Origin: Antitrichia curtipendula
Lineage: Eukaryota > Streptophyta > Bryopsida > Hypnales > Leucodontaceae
NCBI GenBank assembly: GCA_951230915.1
Contig: OX579637.1
Location: 29,202,001-29,266,000 of the forward strand
Direction of reading: 5' to 3'
DNA: 64,000 nucleotides
Shown: positions 41,971 to 55,020 of the stretch, piece by piece
Layout: the number at the start of each line of letters is the position of its first letter
Numbering within the stretch: position 1 is the first letter of the stretch
Notes under the pieces: generated by a model
Seen by the model: the letters and a program-made list of their open reading frames with translations, nothing else
Databases searched by the model: none
Told to the model about the DNA's origin: nothing
Translations under genes and position numbers: made by a program

Positions 41971-44811
41971 TCAACTGTATGATGCAAGACTCTGGTTGAT
42001 GACTTCAATTTGAACAGATGGGATCTTGATCATGCAATGGACGGTGTCAGTTCTTATGGAAGAACTCCATGCTGTCATTATGGCGTTTGTATGCTCCCAA
42101 ATTGGTGGCTCAGTTTCTTCAACCTTCCAACGCAAACCTCTATCGCTGTCCCATCCAGTGTAGTTGTCTTGAACATCCCGATTTCTTGATGTTGGACGGA
42201 AATATTGAATGAGAATGCAATTCGGTTATTCAGGGTTACAGTTCAGATCAGACAATGCCCTCGCAATCCAAACTGGCCAACTATCACCGTCTGCGGGTCG
42301 AACTGCAACAAAGTACCCATTGTAGAGATCGCGTCCTACCCTAAAAGATGGTACTGAGCGACCAAACAATGGCCCAACGTAGGCGTCATCCTCTGCAAAC
42401 TCTTCACGGTCCTCGCCGTCATCCCCCAATTGATCCACTTGTGTCGCTCGAACACGTGTTGTTGGCCAAAAACCATCTGGCAAAACTGTAGTGCTCGACA
42501 TCGGTTCTTGCATTGCTACCCTTACACCGCGCCAATAGTGAACCAAAATTTCGTAGCGTCTTCGGTATTCTCTAGTAACATCTGCGTTGCACAAATTCTC
42601 CCAATACTTCTCAAATCCAGATATACCTTTCATTATGTCCTCCACACCTTTCATGGCCTTTAGTTCCACTGGTAATGGTACTCCACGGGGCCACAAACTT
42701 TGTCCTTCCGCATCTTCTTTCCACAACTTAATGGGTCTACCATTTTCCCCTTGCCAGTCCACATCAGTGCACAACAATTTGTACTTCATCACAGGAATTC
42801 CATTAGAATCTAGGTAAAACTTCACTTGTTGTGGCCTCGTGTGACCAACAAGAATATCACCACCGTCAATAAATGAACCTGCAATGAACCCCTTGAAATC
42901 AGGCACTTCTTCGATTAGATGAGGGATAGTGGGTATGGATTCTACATCCATGAACGACTTCATGAGTGCAGGAACTGTAGGGAAGCTCTCTTTCTTCAAG
43001 AGCATGCTCCATCTCCCAAACAACGCATCAATGTCATCATGTGTGTGACCAACGATCATGAAGTTCACATGCACTTCACGAAAGATCTTGTTTGCAACAA
43101 GTAGAGACCAAAAACAATACACATATCGGTTTTTGTTGTCCCCGGTGGCATTGTCCATTTGCACATTCAGAATGGGTGGCAACGGTGTCGCAAGAACTAA
43201 GCTTATCGGTGGCGGAGGAAGCACTGCTTCACACATCTCTTTTCCCTTCAGTATTGCTTCAAACAGAGGTGTCGATGCTGCATTGACAAACAACGCCCTT
43301 GAAGAAGACTTTGGTGGTAGTTCAAGGTCACGCAACAACTTTGCCATTGAACCAATGGTGTAATTGGAATCATGTTTAAACAGATCCAAACCATAATGTG
43401 CATAATGGACATCAGCATGCCCATGCGCAATCATGCCCGTGACGGACACAGGCAACTTCATTAGGCCATCAAGCTCTTTGCTTTTGTGTGAAAAGACAGG
43501 AGAAGCGGTTTTTGCATGATCCATCTTGTCGTGCATGATTGTGATACATTCATGTGGAGAACTTTGCGACCAATATCGGTTCGCATAATAGATTTCCCTG
43601 TGAGCACAAGCAATGGCGAGGTGTTTATCCAATCTCCTTGACCATAACATAGCGGTTTGAGATCCTGCAAGAGCACTCTTTATGAGCTCCCGCAACTTGT
43701 CACAAACAGCACATCGAGCAAAATTATCTCCGGGCTGCTTCACATCGTACTCTGGAAACCTAGTGGACCTGATCTTGCTCAAGTTTGATGTAGATACCTC
43801 TTGCAATCCGAAAGCAGCATTGATCTCGTTGATTTTTGCCATTTGACCCTTCCATTGAAACGTAGCCGGCAAAATCTTGGAGACCACCTTCTGCCTACAC
43901 TTCAGAGTCCGGATACGATGTGGCATGTGATCTGCTTCTTTCTCCAAGATGCATTTTAAAGTAACAACCGCTTGTTCCGTGTGTTGTCTTGGCTTAAGAA
44001 GTCCCAAATTGCCATGTTCTCTTGCTTCTCGACCATCCTGTAATGCATATTTTTGGTAGCGATAGAATGTAGATTCCGGAACCCCGGCAATATGCATCCA
44101 TGCTCGCACGCACACAACAATTTCATCAATAGTCACCATCCTTCTTCCTCGTGAATCACGATACATCTGTCTATGAACTTCAGTCTTCATGAAGGCTCTG
44201 TGCTTGAACGTAGAATTTTGATACATCCGTTCACGGAAAGCTTGAATTTTTTCTCTTGGAAACAGCTGAACGCAATTCTTACTACAACAGGTCTTGCTAG
44301 ACACCAAGTTGATGGAGCCTTGACTGAGAAGGTCCTTCATTTTGATGCAAGACTCACGAGGGGGATTTCGAACAATACTTGTATACGGCCGACTGGACTT
44401 CGAAGTCAGAGGGTTTTCACGACTAGTTTGTAGTCGATTGAAATTATCCCTCACGTCATGGTCGTGCAGGCTTGCCCCACGACAGTGGACCAATTTAATT
44501 GGCCATGCTACCAATGCACGCACTCGCTCTCGAGGGATGTCTACTTCAGAATGAGTTTTGGAAATGTGCACCGCCACATGAGTATCTCCAAGAGGACCAT
44601 TGGCACCAAGCACAAGATCCGAGTTCGCACTGTGGCATATACCTTCACCAACAAGAACACCAGCATCATTATAGAGGGTAACAACACTTGTATTCCAAAA
44701 CCGCCTTGGAATTCCTTCACACTCGGGAATGTCAACATCCATTTCAACATGGTCTTCAGTATCATCATCACCCCATTCTATATTCTCCAAAGGATCGTCT
44801 GAGAGGCTCAT
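41971..44811 (-). pseudogene. DUF7869-type transposase-like protein, full length except one TAA
   Basis: On the minus strand ATG 44811 opens 861 codons to TAA 42226-42228. The same frame then continues for 84 more codons ('PNCILIQYFRPTSRN', 'GLRWKVEETEPPIWEHTNAI', 'HCMIKIPSVQI') to TGA 41971-41973, so the original protein was probably 946 residues with Gln (CAA) at the break. Residues 175-180 'CCSKNC' and 367-370 'CAVC' are likely zinc ligands. Residues 425-435 'IMHDKMDHAKT', 552-561 'MDNATGDNKN' and 588-599 'GHTHDDIDALFG' are the acidic motifs of an RNase H-like core, as in plant DUF7869 proteins, which I regard as transposase-derived. No introns are needed. Apart from the TAA it is undamaged, unlike its neighbours, so it may be younger; alternatively the 861-residue form is the real product. 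Confidence 0.75.
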
Positions 44812-46400
44812 TTCACCTGCATAGGTGAGAATAAGGTAAATTGTTAGAACTGTAAGCTTTTAATGTGCAGACTGCGTACAAAGTACTACATGTCAACATT
44901 TTAGGTCGAATCGACCTAACCATCAACACCATCCAATGTGCATATTCTAAAGGATATCAGAAAATCCAAACCCAGAAATTCCACTACATTATGATATTGA
45001 TATTACGACTAAATAGAAAGGCTGCCAGATTATCTACAGCATAGGTCGTCTGATGTACGGTCCAGACAGGCATGATTGAGTACACCAAAGCAATAGAAGT
45101 AAGTACATTGACCCACTACAGGCAGGCTCGACCAAAATGTCAAGGCTACTGAACAAGTCGTATTGGTTAATTTTGTTTATATAATTGACCCCCTACGTCA
45201 TCCAGTTATACAAACCCCATTAACATGACCGAAAGAGTGTAAAAGCACTTATAGACTTTAGGTCGAATCGACCTAAATTCAGTTTCTCATATAGAAACTA
45301 TTTCCATATTACCAATCACTATTTCATTATGACATTTAGGTCAAGTCGACCTAAACTTGTAAAATTGCTTATTCTAACATAATTGATTACGATTTCCATA
45401 TTACCAATGTCACAAGTTCGCAGTATTCAAATGACACAAGGGAAATGTTGGAAGATTATCGTTGACCTGATTTAGGTCAGGTTGACCTAATGTAGGATTC
45501 AGTTAACACGACAAAACAACATACGGTGTTTGTGTCAATAGTACTCGTTAATTAAATCCTTTAGGTCGAGTCGACCTAATCGTCCAGTTACAAATTCACA
45601 TGCACCATATCCTTGTGTTAGGTCGAGTCGACCTAAATTATGTAACATACAGGTGTGTTACGTTGTCAATCGATTTGATTTTCTCCGTTAATTAAGGAAT
45701 TACATGGACGCAAGTGTTTTCTCTTGATCCCGGAAATTACGGCGATATAATCGGGTATTCAGGTCAGCACTACTGAATTCATAAGCGTCACAGGGTTCTG
45801 AACAATCTCGCGTACAATTCACATCATTGATTAACATCACAACATCTGATCAATTTTGAACAATACTGACGAAAACACAAATGGGAATGACAGCTGAAAG
45901 GACTTCTGCATCTTCTGCGTAAACCTTGCACTGAAACTGAATGTGAGTTTTCCATGGGCAACAGGATTCCTGCATATCATACCTACAGCTCGAAGCGCCT
46001 CAACGAACTACAGAGCACAAGTCGCCGACGTTCCCTACTGCGCAATTTGCAACGACCTCTAATGAATTCTTAACAAGGCCAGAAATGAACGAAACATGCT
46101 AAGTGAAGATAGAACGGAACGAGCACTGCCTACACAGAGTTCCAAACGCATTTCCGAAAGTATGAAAAGAGGAGTCGCTGAAGCGAATGTCGATAGAAGT
46201 CGAGCACTTCCTAGCGGGAATGGAGACGGTGGGAAGTACAAAGCTTGCATTCAAATTTGAAACTGTCAACCCGGAAAGCAAGATTGTTTATCGGAATTCC
46301 CTGAGATGCCTCTACTGTTCATGGAGAATAAGACAAGGGTGGTACGTGGCCTCAATTCTCCCACCGCCTTATGTAGGGCCGAAAGATAAGTAGAACTCTA
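44812..46400. other. Upstream region of the DUF7869 gene
   Basis: No other gene seen. It contains the six-copy palindrome cluster at 44901-45636 and is likely promoter and leader of the minus-strand gene. A short plus-strand open frame at 46187-46393 looks like chance. Confidence 0.45.
44901..45636. repeat. Six copies of a 19-bp palindrome, TTAGGTCGARTCGACCTAA
   Basis: Copies at 44901-44919, 45258-45276, 45336-45354, 45472-45490, 45561-45579 and 45618-45636. Each is a 9-bp inverted repeat around one central base. Copies 1, 2, 5 and 6 have perfect arms. Copy 3 has GTCAA and copy 4 GTCAG/GTTGA in place of GTCGA, changes explainable by CpG decay. Spacers differ (38-338 bp) and share no sequence, so this is neither a tandem repeat nor CRISPR. 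A dimeric DNA-binding protein, such as a transposase or repressor, is the natural reading. Confidence 0.9.
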
Positions 46401-47917
46401 CATTATATTGGATTCTGTCTTTTTTTTATTTGGAGAATGTTTCTAGAATTCCATTTTTAACACCGATATGCAATCTTCATTGCCATTGCGCTTTTTCAGA
46501 TGATGGCTTTAGCAACTGCTATCATTAATTTCGTCGTTTTTTAAATGTCAACAACATCATTAACTCCTATACATGATGGACAAGAACACTAATTCCAACC
46601 CTCATTGTTTGTCACTCAATTTGCATGTCTACTTTACTTTAGGTAGAAAATTCGATTCTTATGTGGAAATTGATTTTCTTGAGAATTTTTGAAGAAAAGG
46701 TTCAAGAAAAAAACACCAGTAGGAAGTTATTTCAAAAATATTGAAAATTTCACTATGTGTGTATATTAAAATGAGAAACATTATGGTGTAAACTCAATTT
46801 ACGTGCCATTCTATAATTAGAAAAAATACACTTTGAAAGTACAAACTAAGTTCAAACCTCGCAATAAAACATCCAATATTAGGAAATATTTCAAAGTCAA
46901 TATGGAGTTCAAACTACAATACATGCCTTTCATTTTGTTTGCTATGCCAAAAGTCATAAAATATCATGTTTTGGGAGAAATATCAGATTTTAGGCAAGGA
47001 GCAACAACTTCCTCACATACATTTAAGTAGCATATTCTATGATCCGGTCGGAAAAATATACACACAAGTCGGAAATACATCCCTCATTTAGAGTCCATGG
47101 CCATTTCGTTCCAATGCTACTTGTTTGCACTTTAAAAATCGATTAAAAAATTATACAAATAATAAACACCTCGTAGTAATTCACAAAATCCAAGAATAAT
47201 GAACACAATCAACCACTTATTAGAAAAATTCAAAAAGTGTGGGAAAAAAATGCATGTAAGTTCGAAATACTTCCAAGTGAACACTTAGTAGAGTCCATGA
47301 CCATTTAATTTCAATGCTATTCTCTTACACTCAAGTAATGAGTCCAAAAGTTTTTGAACCCCTCTGACGTACTATTTCACCTCAAAATATAAGTACTAGT
47401 CTCTACACTCATCCAAATCATGCTAAGTGGTTGGAAAAAAATATTGGAAATACATCCCTTGTTTACAATAGGGTCTATAGCCATTTTGTTCCAAATGAAT
47501 ACTACTTCTTCATATAGTCTGTAAACTTCAATTCAATTGTCAATTATAAAAATAATAGAACCCTCATACTAAATAATTCACAAACTCCAAGAACGATATC
47601 CCACAATCAATCAATCAATCATCACAAAAACACAAAACTAAAACCCAAAATGTCACGGTATACGATTTTTTTGAAGTTTTGGGTATATAAAATTGTTAAT
47701 ATAGTTAGTAGTACAAGATAAATACTTTTTGCAATTCTTTGTTACTTTTAAAACTACTTGAGTATAATACATGCAAAAAAAATATGGAAAGAAGTTGTAT
47801 AAAACTTTTAGAAGAAATTCAAACGTCTCCTTATTCTCTTATGTCGAATATGGTATTATTCTAGTCAGAGTGATTATGATTGGATCTTTGAGGCAGCTAA
47901 TATTAACATGATTAGCT
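46401..47917. other. AT-rich junction before the satellite array
   Basis: No gene. Loose repeats of phrases such as GAGTCCATG-CCATTT and CACAAAATCCAAGAA (for example near 47090, 47200, 47290, 47580) hint at an old ~190-bp tandem structure. Confidence 0.35.
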
Positions 47918-50900
47918 TCCATCAAATGTCATGGAATTTGATTTGGGGAGGCACTTGAACAAATTGTGGAAGTTACAAATACCCTCAAGTATTTAAATCC
48001 ATGGAAATATTGAACTTGCGCTTAATTTTCATCCATCTCCACGTGAATCAAAAAAAATATGGAATAAACTTGGGCCTGTACTTTAATGGCTCCCTACATC
48101 AAATGTCATGGAATTTGATTTGGGAAGGCACTTGAACAAATTTCTTGAAGTTGCAATTACCCTCAAATATTTAAATCCATGAGAAGATTTCATTTGTGCG
48201 TAATTTTCATCCATCTCCACGTGCATCAAAAAAAATATGGAATAAACTTGGGCCTGTACTTTAATGGCTCCCTACATCAAATGTCATGGAATCTGATTTG
48301 GGAAGGCACTTGAACAAATTTGTAGAAGTTGCAAATACCCTCAAATATTTAAATCCATGAGAATATTTCATTTGTGCGTAAGTTTCATCGATCTCCACGT
48401 AAATCGAAAAAAATGTGGAATAAACTTGGGCCTGTACTTTAATGGCTCCCTACATCAAATGTCATGGAATTTGATTTGGGAAGGCACTTGAACAAATTTG
48501 TAGAAGTTGCAAATACCCTCAAGCATTTAAATCCATGAGAATATTTAATTTGTGCGTAATTTTCATCCATCTCCACGTGAATCAAAAAAAATATGGAATA
48601 AACTTGGGCCTGTACTTCAATGGCTCCCTACATCAAATGTCAGGGAATTTAATTTGGGGAGGCACTTGAACAAATTTGTAGAAGTTGCAAATACCCTCAA
48701 GTATTTAAGTCCATGAGAATATTTCATTTGTGCGTAATTTTCATCCATCTCCACGTGAATCAAAAAGAATATGGAATAAATTTGGGCCTGTACCTTAATG
48801 GCTCCCTACATCAAATGTCAGGGAATTTGATTTGGGAAGGCACTTGAACAAATTTGTAGAAGTTGCAAATACCCTCAAGTATTTAAATTTGGAAGAAGAT
48901 TTCATTTGTGGGTAATTTTCATCCATCTCCACGTGAATCAAAAAAAAATATGGAATAAACTTGGGCCTGTACTTTAATGGCTCCCTACATCAAATGTCAA
49001 GGAATTTGATTTGGGGAGGCACTTGAACAAATTCGTAGAAGTTGCAAATACCCTCAAGTATTTAAATCCATGAGAAGATTTCATTTGTGCGTAATTTTCA
49101 TCCATCTCCACGTGAATCAAAAAAAATATGGAATAAACTTGGGCCTGTACTGTAATGGCTCCCTACATCAAATGTCTTGGAATTTGATTTGGGGAGGCAC
49201 TTGAACAAAATTATAGAAGTTGCAAATACCCTCAAGTATTTAAATTTATGAGAATATATCATTTGTGCGTAATTTTCATCCATCTCTACGTGAAATTTAA
49301 AAAAATATGGAATAAACTTGGGTCTGTATTTTAATGGCTCCCTACATCAAATGTCATGGAATTTGATTTGGGGAGACACTTGAACAAATTTGTAGAAGTT
49401 GCAAATACCCTCAAGTATTTAAATCCATGAGAATATTTCATTTTGTGCGTAATTTTCACGCATCTCCAAGTGAATCAAAAAAAAAATGTGGAATAAACTT
49501 GGAACTGTACTTTAATGGCTCCCTACATCAAATGTCATGGAATTTGATTTGGGGAGGCCCTTGAACAAATTTGTGGAAGTTGCAAATACCCTCAAATATT
49601 TAAATCCATGAGAGGATCTCATTTGGGCGTAATTTTCATCCATCTCCCCGTGAATCAAGAAAATTATGGAATAAACTTGGGCTTGTACTTTAATGACTCC
49701 CTACATCAAATGTCATGGAACTTGATTTGGGGAGGCACTTGAACAAATTTGTAGAAGTTGCAAATACCCTCAAGTATTTAAATCCATGAGAGGATCTCAT
49801 TTGGGCGTAATTATCATCCATCTCCCCGTGAATCAAGAAAATTATGGAATAAATTTGGGCTTGTACTTTAATGACTCCCTACATCAAATGTCATGGAAAT
49901 TGAATAGGAGAGGCACTTGAACAAATTTGTAGAAGTTACAAATACCCTCAAGTATTTAAATCCATGAGAAGATTTCATTTGTGCGTAATTTTTATCCATC
50001 TCCCAGTGAATCAAAAAAAGTATGGAATAAACTTAGGCCTGTAATTTAATGGCTCCCTACATCAAATGTCAGGGAATTTGATTTGGGGAGGTACTTGAAC
50101 AAATTCGTAGAAGTTGCAAATACCCTCAAGCATTTAAATCCATGAGAATATTTCATTTCTGCGTAATTTTCATCCATCTCCACGTGAATCAAAAAAAGTA
50201 TGGAATAAACTTGGGCCTCTACTTTAATGACTCCCTACATCAAACGTCATGGAATTTGATTTGGGGAGGCCCTTGAAAACATTTGTAGAAGTTGCAAATA
50301 CCCTGAAATATTTAAATCCATGAGAATATTTCATTTGTGCGTAATTTTCATCCATCTCCACGTGAATGAAAAAATTATGGAATAAACTTGGGCATGTACT
50401 TTAATGGCTCCCTACATCAAATGTTATGGAAACTGATTTGGGAAGGCACTTGAACGAACCTGTAGAAGTTGCAAATACCCTCAAGCATTTAAATCCATGA
50501 GAATATTTAATTTCTGCGTAATTTTCATCCATCTCCACGTGCATCAAAAAAAGTATGGAATAAACTTGGGCCACTACTTTAAGGGCTCCCTACATCAAAT
50601 GTCAGGGAATTTGATTTGGAGAGGCACTTGAACAAATTTGTAGAAGTTGCAAATACCCTCAAATATTTAAATCCATGAAAATATTTCATTTGTGCGTAAT
50701 TTTCATCCATCTCCGCGTGAATGAAAAAACTTATGGAATAAACTTGGGCCTGTACTTTAATGGCTCCCTACATCAAATGTCATGGAATTTGAATTGGGGA
50801 GGCTCTTGAACAAAATTGTTGAAGTTGCAAATACCCTCAAATATTTAAAGCCATGAGAATATTTCATTTGTGCGTAATTTTCATCCATCTCTACGTGAAT

Positions 50901-53841
50901 TAAAAAAAATATGGAATAAACTTGGGCCTGTACTTTAATGGCTCCCTACATCAAATGACATGGAATTTGATTTGGGGAGGCACTTGAACAAATTTGTAGA
51001 AGTTGCAAATACCCTCAAGTATTTAAATCCATGAGAATATTTCATTTGTGCGTAATTTTCATCCATCTCCACGTGAATAAAAAAAAATATATAATAAACT
51101 TGGGCCTGTACTTTAATGGCTCCCTACATCAAATGTCATGGAATTTGATTTGGGGAGGCTCTTGAACAAATGTGTAGAAGTGGCAAATAACCTCCAGTGT
51201 TTAAATCCATGAGAATTTTTCATTTGTGCGTAATTTTCATCCATCTCCACGTGAATCAAAAAAGTTATGGAATAAACTTGGGCCTGTACTTTAATGGCTC
51301 CCTACATCAAATGTCATGGAATTTGATTTAGGGAGGAACTTGAACAAATTTGTAGAAGTTGCAAATACCCTCAAGTATTTAAATCCATGAGAAGATTTCA
51401 TTTGTGCGTAATTTTCATCCATCTCCACGTGAATCAAAAAAAAATATGGATTAAACTTGGGCCTGTACTTTAATGGCTTCCTACATCAAATGTCATGGAA
51501 TTTGATTTGGGGAGGCACTTGAACAAATTTGTAGAAGTTGCAAATACCCTCAAGTATTTAAATCCATGAGAATGTTTCATTTGCGCGTAATTTTCATCCA
51601 TCTCCACGTGAATCAAAAAAAATATGGAATAAACTTGGGCCTGTACTTTAATGGCTCTCTACATCAAATGTCATGGAATTTGAATAGGAGAGGCACTTGA
51701 ACAAATTTGTAAAAGTTGCAAATACCCTCAAATATCTGACTCCATGAGAAGATTTCATTTGTGCGTAATTTTCATCCATCTCTACGTGAATTAAAAAAAA
51801 TATGGAATAAACTTGGGCCTGTACTTTAATGGCTCCCTACATCAAATGACATGGAATTTGATTTGGGGAGGCACTTGAACAAATTTGTAGAAGTTGCAAA
51901 TACCCTCAAGTATTTAAATCCATGAGAAAATTTCATTTGTGCGTAATTTTCATCCATCTCCACGTGAATCAAAAAAAGTATGGAATAAACTTGGGCCTGT
52001 AATTTAATGGCTCCCTACATCAAATGTCAAGGAATTTGATTTGGGGAGGCACTTGAACAAATTTGTAGAAGTTGCAAATACCCTCAAGTATTTAAATCCA
52101 TGAGAATATTTCATTTGTGCGTAATTTTCATCCATCTCCACGTGAATCAAAAAACTTATGGAATAAACTTGGGCCTGTACTTAAATGGCTCCCTACATCA
52201 AATGTTATGGAATTCGATTTGGGGAGGCACTTGAACAAACTTGTCCAAGTTGCAAATAACCTCAAGTATTTAAATTTATGAGAAGATTTCATTTTTGGGT
52301 AATTTTCACCCATCTCCAAGTGAATCAAAAAAAAATATGGAATAAACTTGGGCCTGTACTTCAAAGGCTCCCTACATCAAATGTCATGGAATTTGATTTG
52401 GGGAGGCACTTGAACAAATTTGTAGAAGTTGCAAATACCCTCAAGTATTTAAATCCATGAGAATATTTCATTTGTGCATAATTTTCATACATCTCCTCAT
52501 GAATCAAAAAAAATATGGAATAAACTTGGGCCTGTACTTTAATGGCTCCCTACATCAAATGTCATGGAATTTGATTTGGGGAGGCTCTTGAACAAATGTG
52601 TAGAAGTGGCAAATAACCTCCAGTGTTTAAATCCATGAGAAAATTTCATTTCTGCGTAATTTTCATCCATCTCCACGTGAATCAAAAAAAATGTGGAATA
52701 AACTTAGGCTTCTAGTTAGATGGCTCCCTACATCAAATGTCATGGAACTTGATTTGGGAAGGCACTTGAACGAACCTGTAGAAGTTGCAAATACCCCCAA
52801 GTATTTAAATCCATGAGGAGATGTCATTTGTGCGTAACTTCCATCCATCTCCACGTGAATAAAAAAAAAATATGGAATAAACTTGGGCCTGTACTTTAAT
52901 GGCTCCCTACATCAAATGACATGGAATTTGATTTGGGGAGGCACTTGAACAAATTCGTAGAAGTTGCAAATACCCTCAAGTATTTAAATCCATGAGAAGA
53001 TTTCATTTGTGCGTAATTTTCATCCATCTCCACGTGAATAAAAAAAATATAGAATAAACTTGGGCCTGTACTTTAATGGCTCCCTAGATCAAATGTCATA
53101 GAATTTGATTTGGGGAGGCACTTGAACAAATTTGTAGAAGTTGCAAATACCCTCAAGTATTTAGACCCATAAGAATATTTCATTTGTGCGTAATTTTCAT
53201 CCATCTCCACATGAATCAAAAAAAATATGGAATAAACTTGGGCCTGTACTTTAATGGCTCCCTACATCAAATGTCATGGAATTTGATTTGGGGAGGCACT
53301 TGAACAAATTTGTAGAAGTTGCAAATACCCTCAAGTATTTAAATCCATGAGAATATTTCATTTGTGCGTAATTTTCATCCATCTCCACGTGAATCAAAAA
53401 ACTTATGGAATAAACTTGGGCCTGTACTTAAATGGCTCCCTACATCAAATGTCATGGAATTTGATTTGGGGAGGCACTTGAACAAATTTGTAGAAGTTGC
53501 AAATACCCTCAAGCATTTAAATCCATGAGAATATTTCATTTGTGCGTAATTTTCATCCATCTCCACGTGAATCAAAAAACTTATGGAATAAACTTGGGCC
53601 TGTACTTAAATGGCTCCCTACATCAAATGTCATGGAATTCGATTTGGGGAGGCACTTGAACAAACTTGTCTAAGTTGCAAATAACCTCAAGTATTTAAAT
53701 TTATGAGAAGATTTCATTTTTGGGTAATTTTCACACATCTCCAAGTGAATCAAAAAAAAATATGGAATAAACTTGGGCCTGTACTTCAAAGGCTCCCTAC
53801 ATCAAATGTCATGGAATTTGATTTGGGGAGGCACTTGAACA

Positions 53842-55020
53842 AAATTATAGAAGTTGCAAATACCCTCAAATATTTAAATCCATGAGAATATATCATTTGT
53901 GCGTAATTTTCATCCATCTCTACGTGAAATTTAAAAAAATATGGAATAAACTTGGGTCTGTATTTTAATGGCTCCCTACATCAAATGTCATGGAATTTGA
54001 TTTGGGGAGACACTTGAACAAATTTGTAGAAGTTGCAAATACCCTCAAGTATTTAAATCCATGAGAATATTTCATTTTGTGCGTAATTTTCACGCATCTC
54101 CAAGTGAATCAAAAAAAAAATGTGGAATAAACTTGGAACTGTACTTTAATGGCTCTCTACATCAAATGTCAGGGAATTTGATTTGGGAAGGCACTTGAAC
54201 AAATTTGTAGAAGTTGCAAATACCCTCAAATATTTAAATCCATGAGAATATTTCATTTGTGCGTAATTTTCATCCATCTCCACGTGAATCAAAAAAGATA
54301 TGGAATAAACTTGAGCCTGTACTTTAATGGCTCCCTACATCAAATGTCTTGGAATTTGATTTGGGGAGGCCCTTGAACAAATTTGTAGAAGTTGCAAATA
54401 CCCTCAAATAATTAAATCCATGAGAATATTTCATTTGTGCGTAATTTTCATCCATCTTCACGTGAATCAAAAAACATATGGAATAAACTTCGGTCTGTAT
54501 TTTAATGGCTCCCTACATCAAATGTCATGGAATTTGATTTGGGGAGGCACTTGAACAAATTTGTAGAAGTTGCAAATACCCTCAAGTATTTAAATCCATG
54601 AGAATATTTCATTTTGTGCGTAATTTTCACGCATCTCCAAGTGAATCAAAAAAAAAATGTGGAATAAACTTGGAACTGTACTTTAATGGCTCTCTACATC
54701 AAATGTCAGGGAATTTGATTTGGGAAGGCACTTGAACAAATTTGTAGAAGTTGCAAATACCCTCAAATATTTAAATCCATGAGAATATTTCATTTGTGCG
54801 TAATTTTCATCCATCTCCACGTGAATCAAAAAAGATATGGAATAAACTTGAGCCTGTACTTTAATGGCTCCCTACATCAAATGTCTTGGAATTTGATTTG
54901 GGGAGGCCCTTGAACAAATTTGTAGAAGTTGCAAATACCCTCAAATAATTAAATCCATGAGAATATTTCATTTGTGCGTAATTTTCATCCATCTTCACGT
55001 GAATCAAAAAACATATGGAA
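53842..55020 (+). repeat. Higher-order block in the satellite (537-bp trimer, partly copied from 49.2 kb)
   Basis: A variant with TTCATTTTGTGCG, CACGCATCTCCAAG and TTGGAACTG occurs at 54071 and 54608, 537 bp (three units) apart, with the intervening units also matching. The same variant plus the preceding unit (TTATAG, GTGAAATTTAAAA) occurs at 49211-49500, 4634 bp (26 units) earlier. So blocks of several units were copied together. Confidence 0.75.

Noticed and set aside
44901..45636. CRISPR-like array
   Set aside because: The repeats are perfect palindromes with irregular 38-338-bp spacers in a eukaryotic sequence; no cas genes.
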